From: Mastigamoeba balamuthi
Lineage: Eukaryota; Evosea; Mastigamoebida; Mastigamoebidae
Assembly: GCA_902651635.1 (NCBI GenBank)
Contig: CACRSC010000011.1
Coordinates: 300,820 to 364,819 of the forward strand
Length of the DNA stretch: 64,000 bases
Reading direction: 5' to 3'
Below are positions 22,555-32,075 of this stretch, in pieces. Each line of letters starts with the position of its first letter. Within the stretch, counting starts at the first letter, position 1. The notes beneath the pieces are model-generated. The model had not been told where the DNA came from. It saw nothing but the letters and a program-made list of their open reading frames with translations, and ran no database searches. Position numbers and translations under genes: made by a program.

Positions 22555-24843
22555 TCAGTTGCTGCACTTGCACTTGGGGCGAGAGAACTGGGGGAACTCG
22601 GCTTTCATGCAGTCGGTGTGCAGCACCCGGCGCAGCCAGTAGTCCCTGGCCAGCATGCTCAGGGGCTCAGACACGTGGTTGCTGTCCACCATGATGGGGA
22701 AGCTGTGCGCGTGCGAGAAGCACGTGTCGCTGTTGCAGAAGAGGTCGCCGAGGTCCACGAACGCCGTCCTGTTGGCCCAGCCCTCACCCGACGCCCTCTT
22801 CCAGAAAGCCACGTCCCACCCGGGCCGGTATGTCCTGGCGGGCACGTCGCACTGCGACGCCTGCTTGGCCCCGCGGAGGCAGCCCGGGATGTTGTGCGGG
22901 AAGTACGGCGTGTCGGCCACGATGACCGCGCACGTGGCAGTACCCGACCAGAACCTCGCGGACCGGACCCACGACTCCTCGGTGCACTCGCGCTGGACGA
23001 GGCCTCCCATGACGACGATGCGCCTCGTGTACTGCGCCATGACCGGCGGCACCGTGCGCGGGACCGTGTAGAGCCAGTCGTGGATGCCGTGGTAGTAGTT
23101 GAAGCCCTTGGTGCCCATCAGAGTGCTCGCGTTGAGCGCCTGCGCCAGCGCGTCGATGACCGGGAACCACTGGTAGACGTGCGAGTCGCCGATGGCGATG
23201 ACGGCTGTGTGCGTTGAGCGCGCGATGTGCAGCGACCAGGGTCTGTGTTGCATCGTCTCCTTGTCAAAGCTCCACTGGACCCTCGCCTCCTGCGACGCCG
23301 CCCTGAGCTCCTCCATCGAGTACCTGTTGTCGACGATCCACGAGGGCGCGGGCAGCTCGTCGTCGTCCGCCTGCGTCTGGTTCGCGGAGGGCTTGTGCTG
23401 GTCCCTCTCGAGCACCTCGACCTTGGTCTGGAGCTGGTTGGCCCTGATCATCGCGTTGGACATGGCGGCGCCCTGGTACGCGAGCGCGAACGGGATCACA
23501 GTCGCCAGCGCGAACACCACGAAGCAGAGCAGCTTGGACCACTTGGCTCTCTGGATCGGCACCTCGATCACGTTATAGCTGACCGCGGCGAGGACGCCCG
23601 TGATGCCGATCACGACGAAAACGCGCCCAGGGAACACAAGGTTGGGCAACAGGCTTCCGAGAACCACGATGACGGGCCAGTGGTAGAGATAGATCGAGTA
23701 GCTGAGATTTCCGACGACGACCAGCACGCGGGCAACGTGCTTGAGCATGCCCTCCATCTGCCTGTCGCACTGGATGATGGCGGCGGTGTTGCCCACCACG
23801 AGTATCGTGAGCAGGTTCGGCCAGTTGCCCCTCAGAGTCGCTCCCAAGACCACCAGAGGGACGTAGAGAAGTCCGTATCCCACGGCCCACCACCTCCCGT
23901 TCGGCAGCCTCCACCTGTCTGCGTAGACGCACACGGCTGCCCCGGCGGAGAACTCCCAGAACCGCGAGGCGATTAGATAGAACCTGGCCGAGGGCCCCTG
24001 GAGCATCATCCACACCACCGAGCCAGCAGAGGTCGTCCCGAGGAACACCGGGACAACGCGCGAGTACCACGCCGGGAGAAAGCGCGCGACGACCACCAGG
24101 GGGGCGCACAGGACCAGCACGGCGACGTACATCTGCTCCTCGGCGGCCAGCGACCAGTAGTGGAGCACGACGCTGGGCTGCGTGGTGGCCTGGAAGTACG
24201 CGTTGGAGTTCAGGTAGTAGTTCACGTTCGCAGCGTGCAGCGACGCCATCTTGACGTCGTCGAACCACCACGAGCACCCGCCGGACTTGCACTGCCTGCT
24301 GAACGCCATCCACATGCACACGACCACCAGGGCTGCGGCGGCGGGCATCGAGAGGCGCTTCATCCGCCTGGTGACAAAGTCAAGCGGGTCGAACCTGCGC
24401 GCACCGACGGCCTTAATCTGCACGCGCAACACAGTCAGTGACAGTACGGACGACGTAGGGGCACACCATAGACCCCATCACGAGGAATCCGGATACCTGT
24501 GGGGGTTGGAAGCCGAGTCTCTTGAGTCATCATCGGGGCAGAAATGGTGAATGGAACGCACCACGAAGAAAATGTCGACGCCGATGAACCCCGACTTGAA
24601 TCCGGGCACGCCCACGTGGTAGAGGAGCACCAGCGTGACGGCGAGCGCGCGGACCACCTGGATGTCAGCCCTCTTGGGCTCCGGTGCTTTCGTGGTCGTT
24701 TTTGGTGCGGTGCCAATGGAAGAGTCCTCGTTCTCCTCATAGGAAGCTTTGGTGTCGACAAGGGCGATCCCGAGCTCGACATCGGCAGACGCGGGGCCCG
24801 ACTCGCCCTCATTGCTAACGACGCCCGCCTTCTCACTCAGCAT
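22555..24843 (-). CDS. Membrane acyltransferase-3 / SGNH hydrolase fusion, bacterial type
   Basis: This is a predicted O-acetyltransferase of 719 residues. The N-terminal integral-membrane acyltransferase-3 domain starts after an 80-residue soluble tail (QVVRALAVTLVLLYHVGVPG, then FIGVDIFFVVSGFL). It has about ten hydrophobic segments up to residue 400, including YSIYLYHWPVIVVLGSLLP. A C-terminal SGNH hydrolase domain follows. Its Ser block GDSHVYQWFPV and the DxxH block VDSNHVSEP are both present, so it looks active. Bacterial relatives (OafB/OatA type) acetylate surface polysaccharide or peptidoglycan. Exons are 24562-24843, a 15-nt exon 24482-24496 (VSGFL) and 22555-24417. The introns show it is a nuclear gene, not contamination. 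Acquisition from a bacterium is likely; the acceptor sugar is unknown. Confidence 0.87.
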
Positions 24844-25773
24844 GTTGCGGTGGATTAGGAGTGAGTGGAAGTGTGCGTTCTTGGTTTTGGTGACTCACAG
24901 GCCAACGTGGGTAGTGCGGTTTCCAACTGAGGCATCCTAAGACAGTCTTTAATATCCGCCGCTCTTGTGAGCGGCCGTCGGCCACAAGGCATGCGCCCTC
25001 GTCACCTTCGAGCAGTCCGTTTTTTTTTCTGTTTTTCCCCCCAGTTCCGTGAACGGGGGAGAAAAGGCTGCGAAATGTGCAGCCAGCGGGAGACGACGTC
25101 GGTGGAACTGCGCTGCGTGGCGGCTGTCTTCCGCAGGCGTGCTGAACAGCCACTACTTGTGGGGACATCTCCCACTTTTAACGAGGATTACGAACGACTT
25201 GCCGCTGGTGCAGAGGTTTTCACACAGTCGACTGGTGGTTTTTGCTCAACTTGTATCACTGCATCTAGTCGTGTTTTTCTCTACCTGGTGCTGTGGTTGA
25301 TCGTAGGCTCCCCATAGTGTCACACGACCTGGGGCACTTAACGAACGAGAGAGAGCTTGAGACAGTTTAAGTTTGATGATAATAAGAAATGAGACATTCT
25401 CCCTCCAATAATCCCTCCTCTAAATTGCGTTTTGAGATCATGTTACACAAATCTATCAGTTCGGGGTCACTACTGGGGAGAGTGATCCCTTCCATTAACT
25501 GATGGCTGGCAGCTTTTTAAGAAAATGTCGGCAAGCCGAATTACATTAGACGACCACTTCGTTGGATAAAGCTCGTTGACACCAGATGAGTGGGAGAATC
25601 GGTGGACACATCTGCGGAACTGTTGGCTGGGTGCTGGGCCAACGGTGGACGGGGTACGCCAGGCAGCAGATATCCAGCGAGAAAATATCTTCGGTCTATA
25701 TTTAGCGATTGCTTGGCTTGAGCCCAGTCAAAATCGAAGCCGCCAGGCCGCGCCACGCGCGACCCGCTCTGCC
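24844..25773 (+). other. Long intergenic region, relatively AT-rich
   Basis: About 930 bases without a supported gene, between the divergent acyltransferase and MYCBPAP-like genes. 25310-25560 is the most AT-rich part. I see no tRNA, snRNA or convincing open frame. The right end holds an inverted repeat AGATAT (25668-25673) / ATATCT (25685-25690) and TATATTTA (25697-25704), 70-105 nt upstream of the next ATG. Confidence 0.4.
25668..25704 (+). promoter_or_regulatory. AGATAT/ATATCT dyad and TATA-like box
   Basis: The inverted repeat AGATAT-11 nt-ATATCT is followed by TATATTTAGCG, whose last ten bases also occur upstream of the gene at 9535. Position and composition suggest a core promoter for the MYCBPAP-like gene. 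There is no experimental basis. Confidence 0.35.
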
Positions 25774-28700
25774 ATGACGGAGATCGAGCAGCGCGCCGCC
25801 GTGGACCAGCCCAAGCGCCACGTCTTCATCCGCCACCATGCGACCATCGACGCCTCCAAGTCCGCTGCTCCCCCTCCATCGCCCCTCTCCTCTGCCCTCC
25901 GCCCCTCCCTCACCCGCCCCGCTCAGGCCGCCCCCCGGCGACACCGAGCAGCTGCCCCCCATCGCGGCCGCCAAGGCGCCCGCCAAGAAGAACGTCATCG
26001 TGGCGCGCAGGGCCCGCTCGGGCGACTCGCTTCCTGCCCGCGTGTCGTCGCCCCCGCCGCTCTCGGTCTTCTCCAAGCACCGCGGGCCCATCGTCGACCA
26101 AGAGTACGCCCTGCGCTCCCCCGCTGCCGCCCGAGGGGGCGCCAACCACCTCTCCCCCGCAGTACGGGGGAGTACGTCGAGTGGAGCGTGCTGGGCAACG
26201 TGGAGGAGTTCGCGGAGATGCAGCAGAGGGCCGAGATGGACACGGGGGGTCCGCGGACGCCGGCCTCGTCGCAGTCGCACAGGGCGGGGTCCAAGCAGGG
26301 CTCCTCGCGCAGGCCCGCCTCCGAGGGGTACGGCGCGGGCCCCAAGGTCGGGGCGCGCGACGAGGAGAGCTCGCTGCCGGCGTTCGAGCAGAGCGCGCTG
26401 GACAGGCAGGCGCGGGCACTCAACAGGCTGCAGCAGAGGGAGGAGGACTGGCGGCAGGTCGGCGAGTCGCTCGCAGGGAGGCTCCGCAGGGACAAGGACT
26501 CGCTCGCCATGGAGCGCGCCCAGGACCACGTGCTCATGCGCAGGGAGTGTGCGGTGATCGAGCGTGCAGTCGCCATCTCGACAGGGAAGGTATGTGTGCC
26601 GTCTGCGCGTCCCCGGATCGAATCCCTGCGTCCGCGGTTTTTTTAACTCTCCCGCCTTCGCAGGCAGAGGTCCCGCTCTTCGCCCAGGCGGACGAGATCG
26701 GGAGGCGCACCGACCTGATGTACCAGAAGCGCCCGATCAGCCGCGAGCCGTGCGGAGTCTCCCCCGTCTGTCTACTGAGTGCTGAACGAGCCGCACAGTG
26801 TCGAGAGGATTGGAAAGCCCAACTTCTCCAACGCCGGCAAGGTGACCAACAGCGGCAAGTACCTCGGCGAGCGCAGGGCGGAGCTCAAGGAGCAGCTGAG
26901 CGTCATCGACCCGCACGCCCCGGACATTTCGAACCTCTGGGTCCGCGGCCGAGGACTCGCGCAGGGTGAGGAGGGCGACGCGGCCCAGGAGCCAGAGGCG
27001 GGCATCGCGGGGTCGTCGAGCGTCCTCGGGTTCGCGGAGGAGGACGAGGAGCTGTCGATGCCCCCGACGCCCAGCACGTACACCGAGGTCGACACGGAGG
27101 TCGCGGCCCCGCTGAGCCCGACGAGCAACTACCGGTGCTCCGAGAACACGCACTACAGCCTCAAGGTCAACGTGGACGACGCCGACTACAGGCCCAAGTA
27201 CGCCCGCGTGCGCGGACCGCGCGTCGACGTCAGCGACACGCGCCTCCTGGTGGTGGCAGCTGCGGGGAGCCTCGCGTCCGCGTCCATCACGATGCACAAC
27301 ACGGGCACGGTGGCCATCGCCTACAGCTGGAAGCGAGTGCCCTCGAGCAGGCCAGCAGCAGTGCGTCCTCTGAGCTCCACGTGCGTGCCCGCGCATGTGA
27401 TCTCACGTGCCTTGTGGCGCAGATGATGTCCGGGAGAGACGGCATCGAGAGGTTCTACTTCAACGACACCACTGGGGTGATACTGCCCGGCGAGCCCAAG
27501 TCGTTCACGTTCATGTTCAAGTCTCCAACACACGGGGTGCGCCTCTTGCCCTGGGGAAGAGTATGGCGTGCGCTGGAGTTCTGACGTGCCTGTGTGGGGC
27601 CGGGTAGATCTTCTTCGACAGCTGGCAGTGGGTCCCGAGCCCCGAGGTCATCGGCACGACCACTGTGACGATCAAGGCGGTCGCCCTGATCGAGAAGGAG
27701 GAGGACACCCACGTCTGCGCGCAGATCGACGCCAAACTCCGCTCGAAGATGTGCGAGCGTCGCACCTGCCCTCCTTGTATCAACTGACCGAGGGCGGGCT
27801 GTGTGCGCGGACAGGGTCAAGAGCACCGTCACGAGCCTCGTCCACAAGGAGATCGTCGCCCGCGCCTGGGAGCGCATCACCGAGCGCCGCGAGATGAGGA
27901 GGGCGATCGTGAACCCCTCGGCCAAGGACCGCGACCTCTTCGCGATCCGCAACCCCGCGTACCCGGTCAGCCTGTGGCCTCTCTCTCTTTGTGAACACCC
28001 ATGGCGTCCGTGGGCCTCACCGTCCGGCACAGATTACCGCGGACGGGGACTCGGTCCGCAAGTACTTTGACATCGCGGCGTCGGCAGGACTCCCTGGCGA
28101 CAAGTGGGACAGGTCGGTCGCTGCCATCGAAACGGTGCTTCATCTGCTGTGCTGCTCTGCCTGCGCTCACCTCCAACGAACGCAGTCGATACAGCGCATG
28201 ATCCTGTCGGAGCAGATGGCGGCCCAGGAGCTGCACTCGCGCCTCAACGCGACGGCACGGGACACCTCGGTCAGGGCCAACCCCGACTACCCGTCCTTCT
28301 GGCTCCTCCTGTGCGGCAACTCCCCCCAGAGGCGACTTCGTGCGGACCACCCCACGCTCACGGACGTCTGTGCCTTTGCTCGGCGCAGGAGAGGGGGCCT
28401 GCTGGACGTGTGCTCGGCGCTGCCCGGCATCGTGAGGACCGTGCACACCAAGTACGACCTGCCGGACATCGTGTTCGACCTCGAGACCGAGGAGCGCGCC
28501 CCGCGCTCGATCGAGGCGCACATCGAGGCGCTGCGCAAGGAGGAGGAGGAGCGCCTCGCGGCCCTCGAGCAGCAGGCGCAGCTCCTGATGCTCCAGCAGC
28601 AGCACACCGACAGCGACGGCATCCAGGCCGACGACGGCGGCGACACCGAGGCCGCGGCCGCCGGCGACCGCCGCCGCAGGCGCGGGTGGGCCCGCGCGCC

Positions 28701-29433
28701 CGCAGCCGCCGGCACCGGGGCGTCCGTGCGCGTGCTGCCCGCGCACCAGTCGGTCGTCGGCATCACGCAGCAGCCCAGCGAGGCGCAGGCCAACCAGGGC
28801 GGCAAGTCGACGGCGCCCGAGCAGGGCCCGCAGACGCGCGACCAGCAGCAGGCGCAGGCCCAGGCCCAGGCCCAGCAGCAGCAGCAGCAGGGCGGCAGCT
28901 CCGAGCGCACGATGCTGATGCCCACGCACCTGTCGACCGTCGAGCGCGGGTCCACGCCGCAGCTCGGGCTGCCCGGCTTCCTCCCGGGCCGCCGCCCCGC
29001 GCGGTGGCGCCGCGGGTTCGACCGCGACGAGGACGAGCAGCGCAAGCTCGACGAGGAGCGCGCCGCAGCCGACGCCGCCGCGGCCGCAGCAGCCGCTGCT
29101 GCTGCCGCGGCCGAGGAGGAGCGCGCGGCGGCGGCGCGGAGGCAGCGGCAGGCGTGCGCTTCGGAGGTCCGGGCGGCGGTCAGAGTGCTGCTGGTCGCCG
29201 CAGTCGACGCGTTCTGCGAGGTCTCCGGGGGCGCGCCGCACGTAGGCGTGGCGCCGGTGGCGCCGGGCGGCGTCGTGGTGCCGCCCGAGGTGCTGTCGGC
29301 GAGCATCGGGCCCGACGACCGCGGGGGGACGCCCGTCGACGAGCGCCGCGGTCGCAACCGCGGAGGCAAGAAGAAGCAGCCGCAGGGCCCGCCCACCACG
29401 GCCGGCGGGAACAAGCCCCCGTCACACAACTAG
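25774..29433 (+). CDS. MYCBPAP: MYCBP-associated protein (MYCBPAP/FAP147-like), axonemal
   Basis: MYCBPAP proteins are components of the axoneme central apparatus in flagellates. The chosen start is ATG 25774. Exon 1 joins via a GTCCGC donor to SKPPPGDTEQLPP, then via GTACGC to DTGEYVEWSVLGNVEEF. Family-specific segments are NVIVARRARSGD near the N-terminus, the helical NRLQQREEDW region, KPNFSNAGKVTNSGKYLGER, and the Ig-like core MHNTGTVAIAYSWKRV, ERFYFNDTTGVILPGEPKSF and FMFKSPTHGIFFDSW. The C-terminal 300 residues are low complexity (Gln, Ala, Arg runs), then a helix (VRAAVRVLLVAAVDAFCEV) and a basic tail. At least eight exons. The core is a good match; boundaries in the middle third are approximate. 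Confidence 0.78.
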
Positions 29434-29691
29434 GCGGAGGACAGTGGGGGCAGTGCGAAGGGAGGGCACAGTGTAACAACATCGCCGGGACGGCCGTCAG
29501 TGAGCGCCCCCAAGAGCTCAGGAGCGAAATAGCTTTCATAATGTGAAATGGGCCCATTGTGAAAATTACCTCATCAGTGACGCAAATGATGACGCGATCG
29601 GGTGCGCGGCGGGGCCGTTTTTTTGAGTTTTGGGGCCCTGCTGTTTTCTTTGTTCTCTCTCCTCTTCCCTTTGACGCCCGTCCTTTGAGAG
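29434..29691 (+). other. Short intergenic region before uL14
   Basis: No gene is supported. A T-rich, then pyrimidine-rich tract (about 29615-29685) directly precedes the ribosomal protein ATG. A pyrimidine tract at the 5' end of a ribosomal protein mRNA is a known translational control element in animals; its use here is unproven. Confidence 0.35.
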
Positions 29692-30262
29692 ATGTCCGCG
29701 AAGAGAGGCCGTTCGGGAGCGACTGGCTCCAAGCTGAGGATCGCGTGCTGCCTGCCCGTCGCCGCGACGCTCAACGTCGCCGACAACACCGGCGCCAAGA
29801 CGATCATGATCATCGCCGTCAAGGGCATCCACGGCCGCCTGAATCGCCTCCCCCGCGCCTCGGTCGGCGACATGTTCCTCGGCACCGTCAAGAAGGGCAA
29901 GCCTGAGCTCCGCAAGAAGGGTCCGCGCCCCTCCCTCTCGTCCTCTCTGCTCTCTAGTTTCTTCATCTTTTGCTGACTGTGTTCCGAACGCCTACAGTTC
30001 ACCCCGGCGTGGTCGTGCGCCAGCGCAAGGCGTGGAGGAGAAGGGACGGCACCTTCATCTACTTCGAGGGTGCGCCCACCTCCCGCCCTCACCTCCCTTA
30101 CAGCAGCGCCGCTGACTTGGAGTTTTTCCCTTCGCAGACAACGCCGCCGTCATCGTCAACCCCAAGGGTGAGATGAAGGGTTCGGCCATCACCGGCCCCG
30201 TCGCCAAGGAGGCCGCCGACCTCTGGCCCAAGGTTGCCAGCGCCTCTGGCGCCGTCTTCTAA
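29692..30262 (+). CDS. RPL23: Ribosomal protein uL14 (L23e)
   Basis: This is a large-subunit ribosomal protein of about 140 residues, the standard length. Three exons are joined by a GTCCGC donor ([19 protein letters not shown] restored) and a GTGCGC donor ([20 protein letters not shown] restored). The sequence [29 protein letters not shown] and [16 protein letters not shown] is near universal for eukaryotic uL14. It sits at the intersubunit face near the sarcin-ricin loop. Short leader; pyrimidine-rich sequence upstream. Confidence 0.97.
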
Positions 30263-30472
30263 GCAGCCCCTCGCTGTGGCTGGCGCCCGGGAGGGCCCGC
30301 GGGGGAGCGCGACGGCGCGCGGGGATCTGCAAACGTCCCTCTGCGCGTCGTCGCGGGTACCAGCGCGGATATCCCGGGCGCTCAGCGTCACGCGACCCGC
30401 GCCTGTTCTTCTGTCCCGCCCGCAACTGGTAAGCTAGCCCGCCGCCGCCTCCTCTCTCTCCCCCGCTGGGTC

Positions 30473-30532
30473 GCCACGCTGTGTGTAATGTGCTCTTCTC
30501 TTCCCTCGAAGGACACATAAGGTTTCAGTGGC
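30473..30532 (+). repeat. 60-nt repeat, copy 1, hairpin-forming
   Basis: This is the first of two 60-nt direct repeats downstream of uL14. Its ends GCCAC and GTGGC are complementary. The inner arms TGTGCTCTTC and GAAGGACACA pair around TCTTCCCTC with one mismatch and one G-T. It differs from copy 2 at four positions, one pair of which is compensatory. Candidate structured RNA or tiny inverted-repeat element. Confidence 0.6.
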
Positions 30533-30597
30533 CACAACAAACATTCTGGGGGGTCGACTTGAAGGCTTTCGTTCGCACGACACCCGAGAGACCGATA

Positions 30598-30657
30598 GCC
30601 ACGCTGTGTGTAATGTGCTCTCCTCTTCCCTCGGAGAGCACATAAGGTTTCAGTGGC
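30598..30657 (+). repeat. 60-nt repeat, copy 2, perfect hairpin
   Basis: Second copy, 125 nt after the first. Inner arms TGTGCTCTCC and GGAGAGCACA form a perfect 10-bp stem around TCTTCCCTC. The outer GCCAC/GTGGC pairing is retained. It could serve in 3'-end formation, as a small RNA, or be a tandemly duplicated mobile fragment. Confidence 0.6.
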
Positions 30658-31051
30658 AAAAGCACAACCACAGGTTTTCAATTATCCTTCCTTCTTTCCG
30701 GATGGATGTCAAAGGTCTGTGGACACAATTCACTCTCAACACAATACACACAATCATTTTCCAGCCTGGGGTGTTCTCAATCTCACGTGTTCTCCCCTCG
30801 CAGGTACGGTTGTTGTCTAAGGGCAGGGGAACGACGCGAGCCTACCGACCCTCCTTCGTGATCTCCGGCGAGGAAAGAGAGAGAAGACAAAATAAATCTC
30901 TTTGACTCCAACCCTGGCGTTGATGGGATCAAACCACAAAAGCTGCTGCGTTCTCTGGGCAGGGTTTTGGGGGCGGGTGCACTCTTTATACACCGTAACC
31001 AGATCAAGGCAGTCCCTGTTTGCGGTAAGCGGGCCTTCTATTTGTTGGCCG
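30658..31051 (+). other. Intergenic region downstream of the hairpins
   Basis: About 390 bases between the repeats and the stop of the adenosyltransferase gene. I see no gene, RNA or further repeat copy. A purine-rich stretch near 30865-30900 is the only compositional feature. Confidence 0.35.
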
Positions 31052-31716
31052 CTAGTGCTTCTCCTGCAGCTTGGCGGGAGTGTCGCCGTAGCCCTCGGCG
31101 TGGGCTGCGCGCCTGGCGGCCACGAAGCACCAGTCGGCGAGCCTGTTGAGGTAGCGCAGCACGCCCGCGTCGCACTGGCCCGCGAGCATGAGCCCCGCGA
31201 CCTGCCGCTCGGCCCTGCGGCACACGGACCTGCACACGTGCAGCGTCGACGCCGCCTGCCCTCCGCGCGGCAGTATGAACGCGTTCAGCGGCGGCATCGC
31301 CGCGTTCATCGCGTCTATCTCGCGCTCCAGCTCCTCCACGCGCCGGTCGGCCTCGGTGAACTGCATGCTCTGACGTTGCATTGACGTCAGCGGGCCCTGG
31401 GGGCTGAACGAGGGCGTACCTTGGCGGTTCCCAGGTGCGCGCCGGCGTCGAAGAGCGCGCGCTGGGCCCGGAGGATGCCGGCGGGGACCTCGGCGACGCC
31501 GCGCGAGGCCAGGAGGAGGTCGCAGTGCGCGGCGGCGACGCCGAGGAAGGAGTTGAGCTCGTCGATGGAGCCCAGGGCCTCGAACACGGGGCTGTTCTTG
31601 GGCACGCGCGGGCAGCCCATGACGTTGGAGCACCCGTCGTCTCCGCGGCGGGTGTAGACACGGCCGCCGGAGGTGGTGGCGGGCGCGGAGTGTTTCGGGG
31701 CAGGGTCGGACGACAT
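31052..31716 (-). CDS. MMAB: Cob(I)alamin adenosyltransferase (PduO/MMAB type)
   Basis: This enzyme transfers adenosyl from ATP to cob(I)alamin to make adenosylcobalamin, the cofactor of methylmalonyl-CoA mutase. There are two exons. The intron donor GTACGC follows AHLGTAK and rejoins at SMQFTEADRRVEELE in frame. The family motifs are all there: the N-terminal ATP-binding YTRRGDDGCSN, SIDELNSFLGVA, FILPRGGQAASTLHVCRSVC with the catalytic Arg region RRAER, and YLNRLADWCFVAAR. About 195 residues, normal for the family. The N-terminus is short (19 residues before the motif), so a mitochondrial presequence is not obvious. Upstream is tRNA-Cys, transcribed in the same direction. Confidence 0.92.
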
Positions 31717-31786
31717 CGCCGGTGAGAGTTGGCCAAAAGAAGGACCCGAATCAGGCGAAGCTGGAATCCGGGAAACGAGGCAAAAT

Positions 31787-31860
31787 TAGGACGAGGGCGG
31801 AATTGAACCGCCTACCAACAGATCTGCAGTCTAATGCTCTACCGGTGAGCTACTCGTCCT
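31787..31860 (-). tRNA. tRNA-Cys (GCA), copy 1
   Basis: The acceptor AGGACGA pairs with TCGTCCT, with discriminator A. The anticodon loop CTGCAGA gives GCA. The T arm is GCGGTTCAATTCCGC. 74 nt, no intron. It is followed by ATTTTG rather than a long T run. It is identical to the copy at 33284-33357 in the opposite orientation. Confidence 0.92.
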
Positions 31861-32075
31861 TGTACAACGTACACATCTCTCCTCTGAGCAAGAGATGAGC
31901 CACTCCACTGGAATCCCGTGCGCAATTTTGTCGTTCAAGTGGCAAACAAGTGGACAACTATCACATACAGGATGGATCTCAACAAGCCAGTAACAGTTTC
32001 AGCACTTGTTGGAGGTAAGTCCAATGTGACCGACTTGCGCTGATGCGCACAGAGGCCAGTCGGTGCGCCTTCTTC

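Noticed and set aside
24967-25317. A 116-codon open frame with a hydrophobic end, between the acyltransferase and MYCBPAP-like genes.
   Set aside because: No recognisable similarity, poor composition and overlapping open frames in other phases.
25372-25510. A possible C/D box snoRNA (GATGAT box and CTGA).
   Set aside because: The boxes are too far apart, and no terminal stem is present.
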